Shown: positions 1 to 8,854, numbered from the stretch's first letter. The stretch: 47,249 nucleotides of DNA from F1-120-MAGs118 sp013360535 (GCA_026647215.1 JAPKHC010000038.1:1-47249); one strand, 5' to 3'. The notes: generated by a model from the sequence alone, not told the origin. Translations and numbers: made by a program.

Positions 1-468
1 GTGCTGACCGACACGACCGCGTTCCTCGCTCTCGAGGGCACGGCGCTCGGCGACGCGAGCGAGATCGCGGCGACGACCGAGCGACTGGGCTTCGACAACG
101 CCTCCTGCCGCACGGGCCTCGACGGCGTCGCGCTGCAGCAGAACGTCGCGCTCAACCGCTCGCAGGGCTGGGCCAACTTCGGCAACGTGCTCTACAACCC
201 CGCGGGCGAGCTCGTGGACAACAGGACGGTGCAGACCTTCGCGGGCCGCACGTACTTCCGGCGCGGGACGCGCTGGATCGACGGGGAGCTTGCGCTGGAG
301 GGCGCGAACAGGGAGCCCGACCGCACGGTGACGCTCGGAACGCCGGAGTACGACACGCTCGTCGAGGAGCTGCGCGCTGCGGGCAACGCGGCGCAGCTCG
401 CGGTCGACGGCGACGTGCTCCTGCGTCACAAGGGGCAGACCGTGCTCGTGGTCCGCACGGGTTGTTAG
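1..468 (+). CDS. C-terminal fragment of a VIT/von Willebrand A-type protein (partial)
   Basis: The frame is open from the first base and ends at a TAG, so only the last 155 residues are visible and the real start lies outside the window. The opening LTDTTAFLALEG resembles the segment that follows the vWA domain in VIT-vWA (inter-alpha-trypsin-inhibitor-like) proteins. The later pattern TFAGRTYFRRGTRWIDGEL and GDVLLRHKGQTVLVV fits the C-terminal region seen in planctomycete members, which are usually exported or envelope proteins. The chain ends in Gly-Cys. The GTG at base 1 should not be taken as the start. Family assignment is from memory of the motif, without a search; function is unknown. 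The next gene begins 18 bases downstream on the same strand. Confidence 0.6.
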   Translation: MLTDTTAFLALEGTALGDASEIAATTERLGFDNASCRTGLDGVALQQNVALNRSQGWANFGNVLYNPAGELVDNRTVQTFAGRTYFRRGTRWIDGELALEGANREPDRTVTLGTPEYDTLVEELRAAGNAAQLAVDGDVLLRHKGQTVLVVRTGC

Positions 469-486
469 GCTCTGGAACCGATCCGC

Positions 487-1194
487 ATGGCACGCCAGCG
501 CACGATCTGCGTCGTCGAGGATGATTCCGCCATCCGGCGCGGGCTCGTCGACAGCCTCGAATTCGCTGGTTTTCGCGTGCACGCCTGCGCCGACGGCGCG
601 TCGGCCAGGCGCACGCTGGCGCTGGCGGAGCTCGACCTCGTGCTGCTCGACGTCGTGCTGCCGGGCATGGAGGCCATCGAGTACCTGCCCGAGCTGCGCG
701 CGCTGCGGCCGACGTTGCCGGTGATCCTCGTCACGGCGCGTGGAGCGGAAGAGGATCGGGTGCGCGGGCTGCGCAACGGCGCCGACGATTATGTCGTGAA
801 GCCGTTCAGCTCGAGCGAGCTCCTCGCGCGCGTCGAAGCCGTGCTGCGGCGCAGCGCGGAGCGCCCGAGCGACGTGCGCGCGCTCGCTTTTCCCGGAGGA
901 AGCGCGCATTTTGATCGGCGCGAGGTCGTGCTCGAGGGTGGCGAGGCGCGCGCGCTGACCGAGCGCGAGGCGGACCTGCTCGCCTACCTCGCACGCAACC
1001 ACGGGCGCGCGATCGAGCGTGAGGAACTCTTGCGTTCGGTGTGGGGACTCGATCCCCGCGGGCTCGACACGCGCACGGTCGACATGGCGGTCGTGCGGCT
1101 GCGCGAGAAGCTCGGTCCCGGTGGTGCAGAGATCGTGCGCACCGTGCGTGGCAAGGGCTACTTGCTCGGCGAGAGCGCGAAGGTCGAGCGATGA
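487..1194 (+). CDS. OmpR/PhoB-family response regulator
   Basis: A 235-residue two-domain regulator. The receiver domain (about residues 6-118) has the acidic pair Glu11/Asp12-Asp13, phosphoacceptor Asp55 in LVLLDVVLPG, Thr83 and Lys105 in DYVVKPF, so it should be phosphorylatable. Residues about 130-230 form a winged-helix DNA-binding domain of the OmpR/PhoB type, with the LTEREADLLAYLARN and RTVRGKGYLL signatures. The stop overlaps the start of the following histidine kinase gene (ATGA at 1191-1194), so the two are translationally coupled and form a standard two-component pair. The regulated genes cannot be told from the sequence. Length and domain order are normal for the family. Confidence 0.93.
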   Translation: MARQRTICVVEDDSAIRRGLVDSLEFAGFRVHACADGASARRTLALAELDLVLLDVVLPGMEAIEYLPELRALRPTLPVILVTARGAEEDRVRGLRNGADDYVVKPFSSSELLARVEAVLRRSAERPSDVRALAFPGGSAHFDRREVVLEGGEARALTEREADLLAYLARNHGRAIEREELLRSVWGLDPRGLDTRTVDMAVVRLREKLGPGGAEIVRTVRGKGYLLGESAKVER

Positions 1195-2798
1195 AGGCGC
1201 AGCGCCGTCCGTTGCTCGCGTTGTATGCGCTGGGAAGCGGGGTCGCCGTCACGGCGCTCGCGATCGTCACGTTCGTCGTGCTGCGCCAGCAGGAGCGGCA
1301 TGCGCGTGCGGTGGCGGAGGCGCTGCATCAGGAGGACGTGCGCACGGCCTTGTGGCGCATGGAGACGCGCGTCGGCTCGCTGCTCGCGATGACGACCGGA
1401 GTCGCCGCGCAGGCGCCGCCGGCGCCGGGAAACTTCGCCGCGAACTGGATCGCGCCGGCGATGAACTCGATCCAGCAGGCGGAGACGCCGTCCGAAGGCC
1501 GCCAGCAGGCGCTGATCGAAGCGGCCGACCTCGCGTTCGTCGGTTGCAACATGCCGGTGCCGCAGGCGAACGTGCCCACTCCGGCGTGGACCAATCCCGA
1601 CCAGCAGGCGCTGGGGAATCGAGGTGCGGAGCGCAGCGCGGACGAGTACATGCGCCGCGACAACTCGAACCTCTCGCAGCAGGTCGCGCTGCAAGGCGCG
1701 AGCACCGAGCGCGCGCCGCAGCTGTTCGTCGGGCCGCTCGCGACCTGCTGGGATTCGAGCGGCGGGGAGCTCGCGCTCGACTTCGCGCGGCGCATCGAAG
1801 GTCCCGGAGGCGCGAGCCACGCGAGCTACCGCATCGAGTGGGACGAGCTTTCGGGCCTGTTGCTCGCGGAAATCGCCGATCTTTTCCCGTCGGCGCGGCT
1901 CGAGCCGATCGAGGAGAGTGGCGCGGCGAAGGATGACCGCGCTCAACGGCTCGCGGCGCTTCCGGCGCGCCTCGTCGTGCCTCCGCCGCTGCCCGCCACC
2001 GACCTTCCGCGCGACCACGTGTGGGCGCTGGGAGGCGCGTGGGCCGCGCTCGCCTTCGCACTCGCCGTCGGCGGGCTCGCGCTGCGCTCGAGCTACGCGT
2101 GGGGCGAGCGTCACCGCCGCTTCACGCACGCGGTGACGCACGAGCTGCGCACGCCGCTGACGACCTTCCGCATGTACAGCGAGATGCTGGCGCGCGGCAT
2201 CGTGCCGGCGGCGAAGCAGCCCGAGTACCTGGCGACGCTCGAGACCGAGTCCGCACGGCTCGCGCGGCTGGTCGACAACGTGCTGCGTTACTCGCGCATC
2301 GAGGACGGTCGCGCCGCGGTGCCGCGCGTGCGGATCCCGGCGGCGGAGCTCGTGCAGCGCTGCGTGCCGGAGCTCGCCCGCACGTGTGCGGCCCATCAGG
2401 CGCAGCTCGAGGTCGAGGACCTCGACGACACGGGCGCGGAGCTCGTCACCGATGCCGACGCGGTGCTGCAGGTGCTCTCCAATCTCGTCGAGAACGCCTG
2501 CAAGTACGGTCGCGCCGAAGGAGCCGAGCTCGCGCCGATCCGACTCCGCGCAGCGCGCCACGCGGACACGCTGGTGCTCGAGGTGCGTGACGAAGGCCCC
2601 GGCGTGCCCGCGGCCGTCGCCCGCACGATCTTCGAGCCCTTCGATCGTGGTGGCCGCGACTCCTCGGACCGCTGTCCGGGCGTCGGACTTGGGCTCGCGC
2701 TCTCGCGCGCCCTCGCGCTCGAGCTCGGCGGCACGCTCGAGCTCGTGCAAGGTTCCCGCGGCGCGACCTTCCGCCTGACGCTGCCGCTCGCGACCTGA
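1191..2798 (+). CDS. Membrane-bound sensor histidine kinase
   Basis: A 535-residue kinase partnered with the preceding regulator. The ATG at 1191 is chosen because it overlaps the regulator stop and places a transmembrane helix at residues 8-30. A sensor region of about 245 residues follows (rich in Ala, Gln and Pro, no domain I recognise), then a second helix at about 277-299. The cytoplasmic part has the H-box THELRTPL with phosphoacceptor His317, an N-box VLSNLVENACKYG, the G1 box VRDEGPGV and the G2 box GVGLGLALSR, that is, HisKA plus HATPase_c. No HAMP domain is evident between the second helix and HisKA. The signal sensed is unknown. The gene ends only 10 bases from the convergent hybrid kinase gene. 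Confidence 0.92.
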   Translation: MKAQRRPLLALYALGSGVAVTALAIVTFVVLRQQERHARAVAEALHQEDVRTALWRMETRVGSLLAMTTGVAAQAPPAPGNFAANWIAPAMNSIQQAETPSEGRQQALIEAADLAFVGCNMPVPQANVPTPAWTNPDQQALGNRGAERSADEYMRRDNSNLSQQVALQGASTERAPQLFVGPLATCWDSSGGELALDFARRIEGPGGASHASYRIEWDELSGLLLAEIADLFPSARLEPIEESGAAKDDRAQRLAALPARLVVPPPLPATDLPRDHVWALGGAWAALAFALAVGGLALRSSYAWGERHRRFTHAVTHELRTPLTTFRMYSEMLARGIVPAAKQPEYLATLETESARLARLVDNVLRYSRIEDGRAAVPRVRIPAAELVQRCVPELARTCAAHQAQLEVEDLDDTGAELVTDADAVLQVLSNLVENACKYGRAEGAELAPIRLRAARHADTLVLEVRDEGPGVPAAVARTIFEPFDRGGRDSSDRCPGVGLGLALSRALALELGGTLELVQGSRGATFRLTLPLAT

Positions 2799-2808
2799 GC
2801 CGGCGCGG

Positions 2809-5118
2809 TCACGCCGCGGGGCTGTCGGTTCTCTTGGCGGACGTCTCCAGGCGCAGCTCGGCGACGGCGCGCTCGAGTTCCTCGCGCACGATCGGCTTGG
2901 TGAGGTGGCGGTCCATGCCCGCGGCGAGGCAGCGCTCGCGATCGACGGGCAGCGCGTTGGCCGTCAGCGCGAGGATCGGGATGTGCGTGAGGCCACCTTC
3001 GGCGGCCCGGATGCGCGCGGCGGCCTCGTAGCCGTCGACGTTGGGCATCTGGCAGTCCATGAAGACGGCGTCGAAGGCCTGCGCACGCCAGGCGCGCACG
3101 GCGGCCTCGCCATCGGGCGCGACTTCGACCTCGCAGTCGAGGCGCTCGAGCAGCTTGCGCGCGAGCAGCTGGTTGACCGGATTGTCCTCGGCGAGCAGCA
3201 CGCGCAGGCGGCGACCGCCAGGTTGCGCGCAGGCTTCCGTGCGGGATGCGGGCAAGGGTGCGGCAGGTTCGCCCGACAGCGCACGGCGCAGCACGTCGCG
3301 TCGGATGGGGCGCGTGACGAGCGCGAGGCGTTCGTTCGAGAGCGAGCCGAGGCGCGAGCTCGTGCGGCGCGTGGCCGCGAGCAGGACGACGCGCTCGATG
3401 CGCTCCGAACGGACCCAGCGCAGCAGCTCCTCCGGCTCCAGATCCTCGTCTTGCGGGCGTGCGAACCCGCGGCTGTCGAGCAGCACGACCGGACGGGGTC
3501 CTTTCGTCCGCTCCAGCACGCTCTCGAGTTCCGCAAGGCTCGGGACGAGCATCGCTTCGAGCCCCATGGCCCGCGTGTGCTCGAGCACGACCTCGCCCAG
3601 TCGCGGCGAGGGCGTGACGACGAGGGCCGTGCGGAACGGCAGGCTGACCGTCGGCGCCTGCGTTGTGCCCGCGGCGCGCAGCACGAGGCGCGCCGTGAAG
3701 GTCGTGCCGTGCCCTTCGACGCTCGTCACGTCGATGCCGCCGCCCATGCACTCGGCGAGCTGGCGCGAGATCGCGAGGCCGAGTCCGGTGCCGCCGAACT
3801 TGCGCGACGTCGTGCTGTCGGCCTGCGCGAAACGCTGGAAGAGCTGCGGCAGTGCGCTTGGCGCGATGCCGATGCCCGAGTCCTCGACCCGCAGCGTCAC
3901 GTGCGCGCGTCCGGCCTCGTCCTCACGCACGTCGACGTCGACCAGCACGTGCCCTTGCGCCGTGAACTTGACGGCGTTGCCGACGAGGTTGAGCAGGATC
4001 TGGCGCACGCGGCAGGAATCCCCGAGCACTTCGCGCGGTGCCTGCGGCGCGTAGCGCAGGACGAGATCGACGCCGTTGCGCAGCGCGCGCGGGGCGAGCA
4101 GCTCGAGCGCTTCGGCGGCCGTGCGCTCGAGATCGAAGCGCGTCGACTCGAGCGTCATGCGCCCGGCCTCCAGCTTCGAGAAGTCGAGGATGTCGTCGAG
4201 GATCGTGAGCAGCGCCGTCGCGCTGGAGTGCACGGTCTCCGCGTATTCGGCCTGCTCGCCCTCGAGGCGCGTGTCGAGCAGGAGCCCGCTCATCCCGAGC
4301 ACCCCGTTCATCGGCGTGCGGATCTCGTGGCTCATCGCCGCGAGGAAGTCGGCCTTGGCGCGCGTGGCGTCCTCGGCGAGCCGGCGGGCGCGGTCGAGCT
4401 CGTCCGCCTGCGCCAAGAGCCGCTCCTCCGCCGCGCGCCGCCGCTCGTTGTCCGCCAGCAGGTGCGCCTGCGCCTCGCGCAGGTCGCGCGTGACCGCCTC
4501 GATCGCGCGCTTGGCCTCGGAGAGCTGCTCCACCTGCCCGCGCGACTCGGCGAGCTCGCGGTCGTCGCGCAGCGCTCGCGTTCGCAGCTCGTGCGCCCAG
4601 ACGCCGCAGATCGAGACGTGCACGATCGCGATGCCGAAGTGGAAGCCGAGCTTGGTGACGCCGATGGTGCTCTGCTCGAAGAACGACAGGTCGATGCCGG
4701 AGTTGAGCAGCGCCGCGAACAGGATGTGCTGTCCGATGATCAGCAGCGCACCCGGCCACATGCAGCGCCAGTCGCGGTACACGATCATCGCCGTGAAGGC
4801 CGTGAAGAACCAGAAGTGCTGCTCGGCCTGACCGTGCATCTGGTAGATGTGCAGCGCGACGAAGCTCTGCAGCGAGATGCCCGCGATGCAGCGCGTGACG
4901 AAGCTCGCGGGCGCGAGCGCGCGCGCCGCGAGGAAGGCCGCGAGCGCCGGCAGTCCGATCGACGCGACCTCGAGCCACGTGCCGTAGAACGGCGCGAGCA
5001 GGAGCGCGACGCCGAGGTGCAGCCACAGGAAGCGGCCGATCCAGCGATCGCCGTTCTCGTGGAGCGGACGCAGCACGCGTTCGACGTCCTGCACGAGCGG
5101 CGCGGCTTGCGAGCTCAT
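2809..5118 (-). CDS. Hybrid histidine kinase with multi-helix membrane sensor and C-terminal receiver
   Basis: 769 residues from an ATG at 5118 that overlaps the stop of the thioredoxin-like gene (ATGA), so the two are coupled. Residues about 25-190 contain roughly six hydrophobic helices, an integral-membrane sensor without a clear extracytoplasmic domain; about 195-255 is coiled coil. HisKA carries AMSHEIRTPMNG with His264, followed by HATPase_c (LLNLVGNAVKFT; GGTGLGLAISRQL). A degenerate receiver-like segment comes next, starting TALVVTPSPRLGE without the acidic pair, and then a complete receiver with Asp688 in FMDCQMPNVDG and Lys in LTKPI. The final output protein is not encoded beside it. 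The frame stays open upstream to 6636 by chance; that stretch is antisense-type shadow over other genes. Confidence 0.9.
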   Translation of the reverse strand: MSSQAAPLVQDVERVLRPLHENGDRWIGRFLWLHLGVALLLAPFYGTWLEVASIGLPALAAFLAARALAPASFVTRCIAGISLQSFVALHIYQMHGQAEQHFWFFTAFTAMIVYRDWRCMWPGALLIIGQHILFAALLNSGIDLSFFEQSTIGVTKLGFHFGIAIVHVSICGVWAHELRTRALRDDRELAESRGQVEQLSEAKRAIEAVTRDLREAQAHLLADNERRRAAEERLLAQADELDRARRLAEDATRAKADFLAAMSHEIRTPMNGVLGMSGLLLDTRLEGEQAEYAETVHSSATALLTILDDILDFSKLEAGRMTLESTRFDLERTAAEALELLAPRALRNGVDLVLRYAPQAPREVLGDSCRVRQILLNLVGNAVKFTAQGHVLVDVDVREDEAGRAHVTLRVEDSGIGIAPSALPQLFQRFAQADSTTSRKFGGTGLGLAISRQLAECMGGGIDVTSVEGHGTTFTARLVLRAAGTTQAPTVSLPFRTALVVTPSPRLGEVVLEHTRAMGLEAMLVPSLAELESVLERTKGPRPVVLLDSRGFARPQDEDLEPEELLRWVRSERIERVVLLAATRRTSSRLGSLSNERLALVTRPIRRDVLRRALSGEPAAPLPASRTEACAQPGGRRLRVLLAEDNPVNQLLARKLLERLDCEVEVAPDGEAAVRAWRAQAFDAVFMDCQMPNVDGYEAAARIRAAEGGLTHIPILALTANALPVDRERCLAAGMDRHLTKPIVREELERAVAELRLETSAKRTDSPAA

Positions 5119-5765
5119 CGTGCTTCCTCGTTCCCCGGCAGCGGGCAGCCCCAGGCGACTTGCGCGCGCGGGTCGGGCGGCGGAGCGTCGGCTGCGTCGC
5201 ACAGGCGCTCGAGCGCCAGCCGCGCGAACTCGGTGTCGGGCGTGACGCAGTAGCGCGAGACGTTGTAGTTGCCGCGCCAGTAGAGCCGTCCTTCGGCGTC
5301 GACCAGCGCCGCCTGCGGAGTCGAATACACGCCGACTTCCGCCGCGAGCGCGCCGTCGGCGTCGATCCAGACCTCCTCGAAGTCCTCGAGCCAGCGCTCG
5401 CGCGCCGCCTGGGCATCGGCCTGCGTCTCGAGCACGGCGATCACGCGCACACGGCCCGCGAAGCGCCGCGCGAGCTCGTGCACCTGCTCGAGGTTGAAGC
5501 GCGAGCAGGGGCAGTCGGGATTGAAGAAGTGCAGGAGCGTCGGCTGCGGGCCGAGCGCCACGAAGCCGGTCGGCAGTCGCAGCGGCGCCCCGGCCTCGAC
5601 CGCGACGTGATCGGGCGGGAGCGGCGTCGGAAGCGCGTAGCGCAGGTCGATGCGCCAGAACGCGAGGGCGACGGTGGCGAGGCCGAGCGTGCCGCAAGCG
5701 GCGGCCGCGACGGTGCGCGAGCGGGACGGGGGAAGCGGAACGCGGGCGGTTTGGGGGTTCGCCAT
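5115..5765 (-). CDS. Membrane-anchored thioredoxin-fold protein with a Cys-Pro-Cys motif (DUF6436-like)
   Basis: 216 residues from the ATG at 5765; a GTG at 5789 would add eight residues and cannot be excluded. One hydrophobic helix at about 18-38 precedes a periplasm-facing domain. HFFNPDCPCSRFNLEQV carries Cys85-Pro-Cys87 where thioredoxins have CxxC; YSTPQAALVDAEGRLYWRG is a typical thioredoxin-fold cis-proline and beta-hairpin region. The FNPDCPCSRFN signature matches, as far as I recall, the DUF6436 family, whose function is not established. CxC motifs elsewhere act as disulfide isomerases or metal-binding sites. Its stop overlaps the start of the hybrid kinase, suggesting that it feeds redox or metal information to that kinase, or folds it; this is inference. 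Confidence 0.75.
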   Translation of the reverse strand: MANPQTARVPLPPSRSRTVAAAACGTLGLATVALAFWRIDLRYALPTPLPPDHVAVEAGAPLRLPTGFVALGPQPTLLHFFNPDCPCSRFNLEQVHELARRFAGRVRVIAVLETQADAQAARERWLEDFEEVWIDADGALAAEVGVYSTPQAALVDAEGRLYWRGNYNVSRYCVTPDTEFARLALERLCDAADAPPPDPRAQVAWGCPLPGNEEAR

Positions 5766-5841
5766 GGGCCGTGCGGGCGCGGGAGGCACCCTTACGTCCG
5801 CGGGAGATCGGCCCTGCGGGGTTGCAAGCTTGAATTGGCGG

Positions 5842-5858
5842 GGCGGAATCTTTCCGCC
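5842..5858 (-). terminator. Short perfect hairpin between hybrid kinase and thioredoxin-like genes
   Basis: GGCGGAA-TCT-TTCCGCC is a perfect 7-bp inverted repeat with a 3-base loop, starting 6 bases past the stop of the upstream hybrid kinase gene (minus strand). It may terminate that transcript. No T-run follows. It also lies 77 bases upstream of the thioredoxin-like start, so an operator role is possible. Confidence 0.4.
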
Positions 5859-5864
5859 AGACTC

Positions 5865-8537
5865 TCAGTCCTGCCGCTGCGCCGCGTCCTTGGCGTCGAG
5901 CGCGTCCCGGAGGTCGTTGGGCCGGATCGGCTTGCCGAGCAGCCCGTCCATGCCCGATTCCTGACAGCGCCGACGATCCTCGGGCAGCACGCTCGCGGTC
6001 AGCGCGACGATGCGCACGCGCCCGGCGCCGAGGGTCTGCTCCGCCCGCCGAATCTCGCGTGTCGCCTCGAAGCCATCCATCTCGGGCATGTGGCAGTCCA
6101 TCAGGACGAGGTCGAAAGTCTGCTCCCGGCACAGGCGGATGGCCTGGGCGCCGTGGTCGGCGACGACGACCTCGCAGCCCATGCGCTCGAGCAGCTTGCG
6201 CGCGACGGTCTGGTTGACGCGGTTGTCCTCGACGAGCAACACGCGCCGGAGAGCGTCGGGATCGGCCCCTGCGGCCTTGGGCCGCGGGCTCGGAAGGGGC
6301 GCCGGTGGTGTGGTGAGCGAGGGGCGCGTCGGTTCGACCTGCAGTGCTCGCAATACGGCGAGCCGCAGGGCATCGCGGCGCACGAGCGGACGCGCGAGCA
6401 CGCTCACGCCCGTGGTCGCGGTCGCCTGGGGCGAGCGCGTGGCCGAGTTCGCGGAGGCGACTTCGATGCGCGGGAGCGCGCGGAAGCGCTCGTCCGCGCT
6501 CAACGTCGTGCCGAGCGTGGTTCCGTCGGAAACTGCGAGGCCGGGCTCGACGACGACCAGTCCGATCGGGCGCAGGCGCGGGTTGCGGTCGGAGAGCCGC
6601 GCGAGCACGCCCGCTGCGTCGCACTCGACATCGCACACGGCGCCGAGGTGCTCGAGCTCACGCGCGAGCAGGCTGCCGGAGAGCGCGTGCGCGTGCCCGA
6701 CGACGACGCGCCGCCCCGCGAGCAGGTGCGTCGGCGCCCGCTGGGCGACGAGCGCGACCTCGAGCGGAATGCGGAACCAGAAGGTCGAGCCCGCGCCGGG
6801 CTGGCTGTCGGCGCCGAGGGTTCCGCCCATCAGCTGCACGAGCTGGCGGCAGATCGCGAGTCCCAGGCCTGTGCCGCCGAAGCGTCGTGTGGTCGAGGCG
6901 TCGGCCTGCGTGAACTTGTCGAACAGGCGCGGGATGTCCTCGGGCGCCATGCCGACGCCCGTGTCGGTGATGCGCGCGACGAGTTCCGTTCGCCCGGCGC
7001 CGAGCGAGTGCGCGTCGAGCGCCACGTGCACGTGGCCACGCTCGGTGAACTTGACCGCGTTGCCGACGAGGTTGAGCAGCACCTGCCGGACACGGCCGGG
7101 ATCGCCGCGCACGCACTCGGGCACTTCGGGCGAGACGGAGGTCACCAGCTCGAGGCCTCGCTCCTGCGCGCGGCTCGCCAGCAGGACGCCGACCTCCTCG
7201 ACCGCGCGGCGCGGCTCGAAGTCCGTACGCTCGAGCGTGAGCGCCCCGGCCTCGATCTTCGACAGGTCGAGCACGTCGTCGAGGATCGAGAGCAGCGCGT
7301 GACCCGAGCCCTCGATCGTGCGCACGAACTCGGTCTGTTCCTCGTCGAGCGGCGTGTCGAGCAGCAGGTTCGTGAAGCCGAGCACCCCGTTCATCGGCGT
7401 GCGGATCTCGTGGCTCATCGCCGCGAGGAACTCGCTCTTGACGCGCGCCGCACGCTCGGCCGTTTCCTTGGCGCGCTCGAGCGCTTCCTGCTCGAGCCGG
7501 CGCTCCGTGATGTCGGTGATGAAACCGTGCCACAGGACCGCGCCGTCGTGCTCGCGCTCCGGCACCGAGCTGCCCATCACCCAGCGCACGCGGCCGTCGG
7601 CGTGCACGACGCGATATTCATCGCGCCACTGCGTCAGGTCGCGAGCGGACTCGAGGATGCGCGCGCGCACGCGGTCGAGGTCCTCGGGGTGCAACACTCC
7701 GAACACCGGCGTCGCGTCCTCGCGCACGTCCGCGGGAGCCAGCCCGTAGATCTGCCGGATGCCCTCGCTGGCGTAGGGGAAATGCGAACTCCCGTCGTGG
7801 CGCAGGCGGAACTGGTAGACGACGCCGGGCAGCTGCGAGGAGATCTTCTCGAGGCGCTGCGCCATCTCGCGGAAGTGCGCGGCGGCGTTGCGAGCTTCGG
7901 AGACGTCGCTCTGCACGACGATGCGCCGCAGCGCGCCCTCCGCCTCGAACGGCACGACCGTCGTCAGGCGGTGGTGGAGCTGGCCATCGGGCCCAAGTTC
8001 CTTGATTTCCGCCTGCCAGACCTCGTTGGCTCGGATGCGCGCTTCCATCGCGTCCCAGAACTCGCGCGGATGCAGGCCGCACCCGAGCACGAGTCCTTCG
8101 GAGCCGAGCACGCGCTCGCGCGGCAATCCGAGCGCCTCGCACAGCTTGGCGTTCGCCTGCAGCACACGACCGGCCTCGTCGGTGATGGCGACGAGCGCGT
8201 GGTGCTCGATCGCGCGGCGGTAGATCTCGAGCTCGCGCCGCGCATGCTCGGATTCTTCGGTGCGCTGTCGCAGTTCCTGCTCGACCACCTTCGCGCACCG
8301 GTTCGCGGCGTTCGCGAGCGGCAGCGACACGAGCGCGACCGCTCCGCTCAAGAGCAGGGCGTCGACGAGCCCGGCCAACGCCGGCGGCGCCTCAGCGGGC
8401 AGCACGGACGGCAGCACGAGCATCACGACGAGCTCGGCCACGAACACGGTCGCGAGCAGTTGCAGCACCAACCGAGCGGACGAATGCCGTCGGGCCGGCG
8501 CCGAGGTCGGATCAGGGAGCGGGGAGCTTGCGGACAT
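5865..8537 (-). CDS. PAS-domain hybrid histidine kinase with C-terminal receiver
   Basis: 890 residues from the ATG at 8537; the frame continues upstream but that stretch has no coding character. Two membrane helices lie at about 20-75, followed by a coiled coil. Two PAS domains follow at about 110-230 and 235-365; the second ends in a typical PAC segment (WHGFITDITERRLEQEALE). HisKA has AMSHEIRTPMNG with His376; HATPase_c has LLNLVGNAVKFTERG and GGTGLGLAICRQL. A pseudo-receiver follows with GHAHA in place of the acidic pair and Glu at the phosphoacceptor position (LVVVEPGL). The last domain is an intact receiver with Asp814 in LMDCHMPEMDG. Paralogous in architecture to the kinase at 2809-5118. 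No Shine-Dalgarno sequence is visible. Confidence 0.9.
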   Translation of the reverse strand: MSASSPLPDPTSAPARRHSSARLVLQLLATVFVAELVVMLVLPSVLPAEAPPALAGLVDALLLSGAVALVSLPLANAANRCAKVVEQELRQRTEESEHARRELEIYRRAIEHHALVAITDEAGRVLQANAKLCEALGLPRERVLGSEGLVLGCGLHPREFWDAMEARIRANEVWQAEIKELGPDGQLHHRLTTVVPFEAEGALRRIVVQSDVSEARNAAAHFREMAQRLEKISSQLPGVVYQFRLRHDGSSHFPYASEGIRQIYGLAPADVREDATPVFGVLHPEDLDRVRARILESARDLTQWRDEYRVVHADGRVRWVMGSSVPEREHDGAVLWHGFITDITERRLEQEALERAKETAERAARVKSEFLAAMSHEIRTPMNGVLGFTNLLLDTPLDEEQTEFVRTIEGSGHALLSILDDVLDLSKIEAGALTLERTDFEPRRAVEEVGVLLASRAQERGLELVTSVSPEVPECVRGDPGRVRQVLLNLVGNAVKFTERGHVHVALDAHSLGAGRTELVARITDTGVGMAPEDIPRLFDKFTQADASTTRRFGGTGLGLAICRQLVQLMGGTLGADSQPGAGSTFWFRIPLEVALVAQRAPTHLLAGRRVVVGHAHALSGSLLARELEHLGAVCDVECDAAGVLARLSDRNPRLRPIGLVVVEPGLAVSDGTTLGTTLSADERFRALPRIEVASANSATRSPQATATTGVSVLARPLVRRDALRLAVLRALQVEPTRPSLTTPPAPLPSPRPKAAGADPDALRRVLLVEDNRVNQTVARKLLERMGCEVVVADHGAQAIRLCREQTFDLVLMDCHMPEMDGFEATREIRRAEQTLGAGRVRIVALTASVLPEDRRRCQESGMDGLLGKPIRPNDLRDALDAKDAAQRQD

Positions 8538-8664
8538 GGCGGGGGGAAGGACGCGGGATGCGTCCCGGGCGCTATCGGCCTCTGCGGCGCGGCGGCTCCA
8601 CCCTCGGGGCCGCTTCCTTCCGGTCTTGCGGGCGGGGGATTTTTCCCACGGTGAGTCCGCGGGC

Positions 8665-8709
8665 GGATTTCCGTGAAGGCGGTGTAACGCCGCCCGCGGG
8701 CCGCGGATC
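8665..8709 (+). promoter_or_regulatory. Conserved leader block upstream of protease 1
   Basis: Contains ttccgtgaa, then gtaacgcc, then ggccgcggatc. The same three blocks occur in the same order at 12568-12618 before the paralogous protease. From gtaacg through gcggatc the distance is 26 bases in both, while ttccgtgaa to gtaacg is 6 bases here and 16 there. It could be a promoter or operator for co-regulation, or simply residue of the gene duplication. Confidence 0.4.
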
Positions 8710-8728
8710 ACCTCCTCCGGGTCCCCGA

Positions 8729-8769
8729 CCCGGCCGCGAGCGATTGGCGAACTCCCGCCCGCGGCCGGG
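8729..8769. repeat. 10-bp perfect inverted repeat (leader hairpin)
   Basis: CCCGGCCGCG at 8729-8738 and its exact complement CGCGGCCGGG at 8760-8769 are separated by 21 bases. In the leader RNA of protease 1 this would form a very stable stem about 85 bases before the start codon. It may be an attenuator or mRNA-stability structure, or an operator dyad. Confidence 0.5.
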
Positions 8770-8854
8770 GCGGCTCCACCCCAACCAAACACCCCGCACG
8801 AGCCCGCCAGGGCCGTTTTTTCTGGCCTCTGGCCTCCCCGACGGAATCCGACCG

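Larger units (their letters stand above)
8538..8854. other. Divergent intergenic region with conserved leader blocks and hairpins
   Basis: 317 bases between the minus-strand hybrid kinase and the plus-strand protease, holding the promoters of both. Visible elements are a CGGA-TT-TCCG dyad near 8665-8674, a block ccgtgaa at 8671-8677 and a block gtaacgcc at 8684-8691, followed by ggccgcggatc ending at 8709. These blocks recur upstream of the second protease. A long inverted repeat lies at 8729-8769, and a T6 run sits about 40 bases before the protease start. I could not pick out a convincing -35/-10 pair by eye. Confidence 0.6.

Noticed and set aside
5119..6636. Upstream extension of the hybrid kinase frame to a 1275-residue protein
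   Set aside because: The ATG at 5118 overlaps the preceding stop and begins a normal membrane sensor. The extension would lie over two other genes in a different frame and is Arg/Ala-rich.
5160..8654. 1164-residue plus-strand frame opposite the thioredoxin-like and hybrid kinase genes
   Set aside because: The minus strand encodes full catalytic motifs here; the plus frame has shadow composition and no recognisable feature.
8671..8689. ccgtgaa/gtaacg as a simple -35/-10 promoter pair
   Set aside because: The spacing is 6 bases in one leader and 16 in the other, so a single sigma factor could not read both as a normal -35/-10 pair. Kept only as conserved leader blocks.
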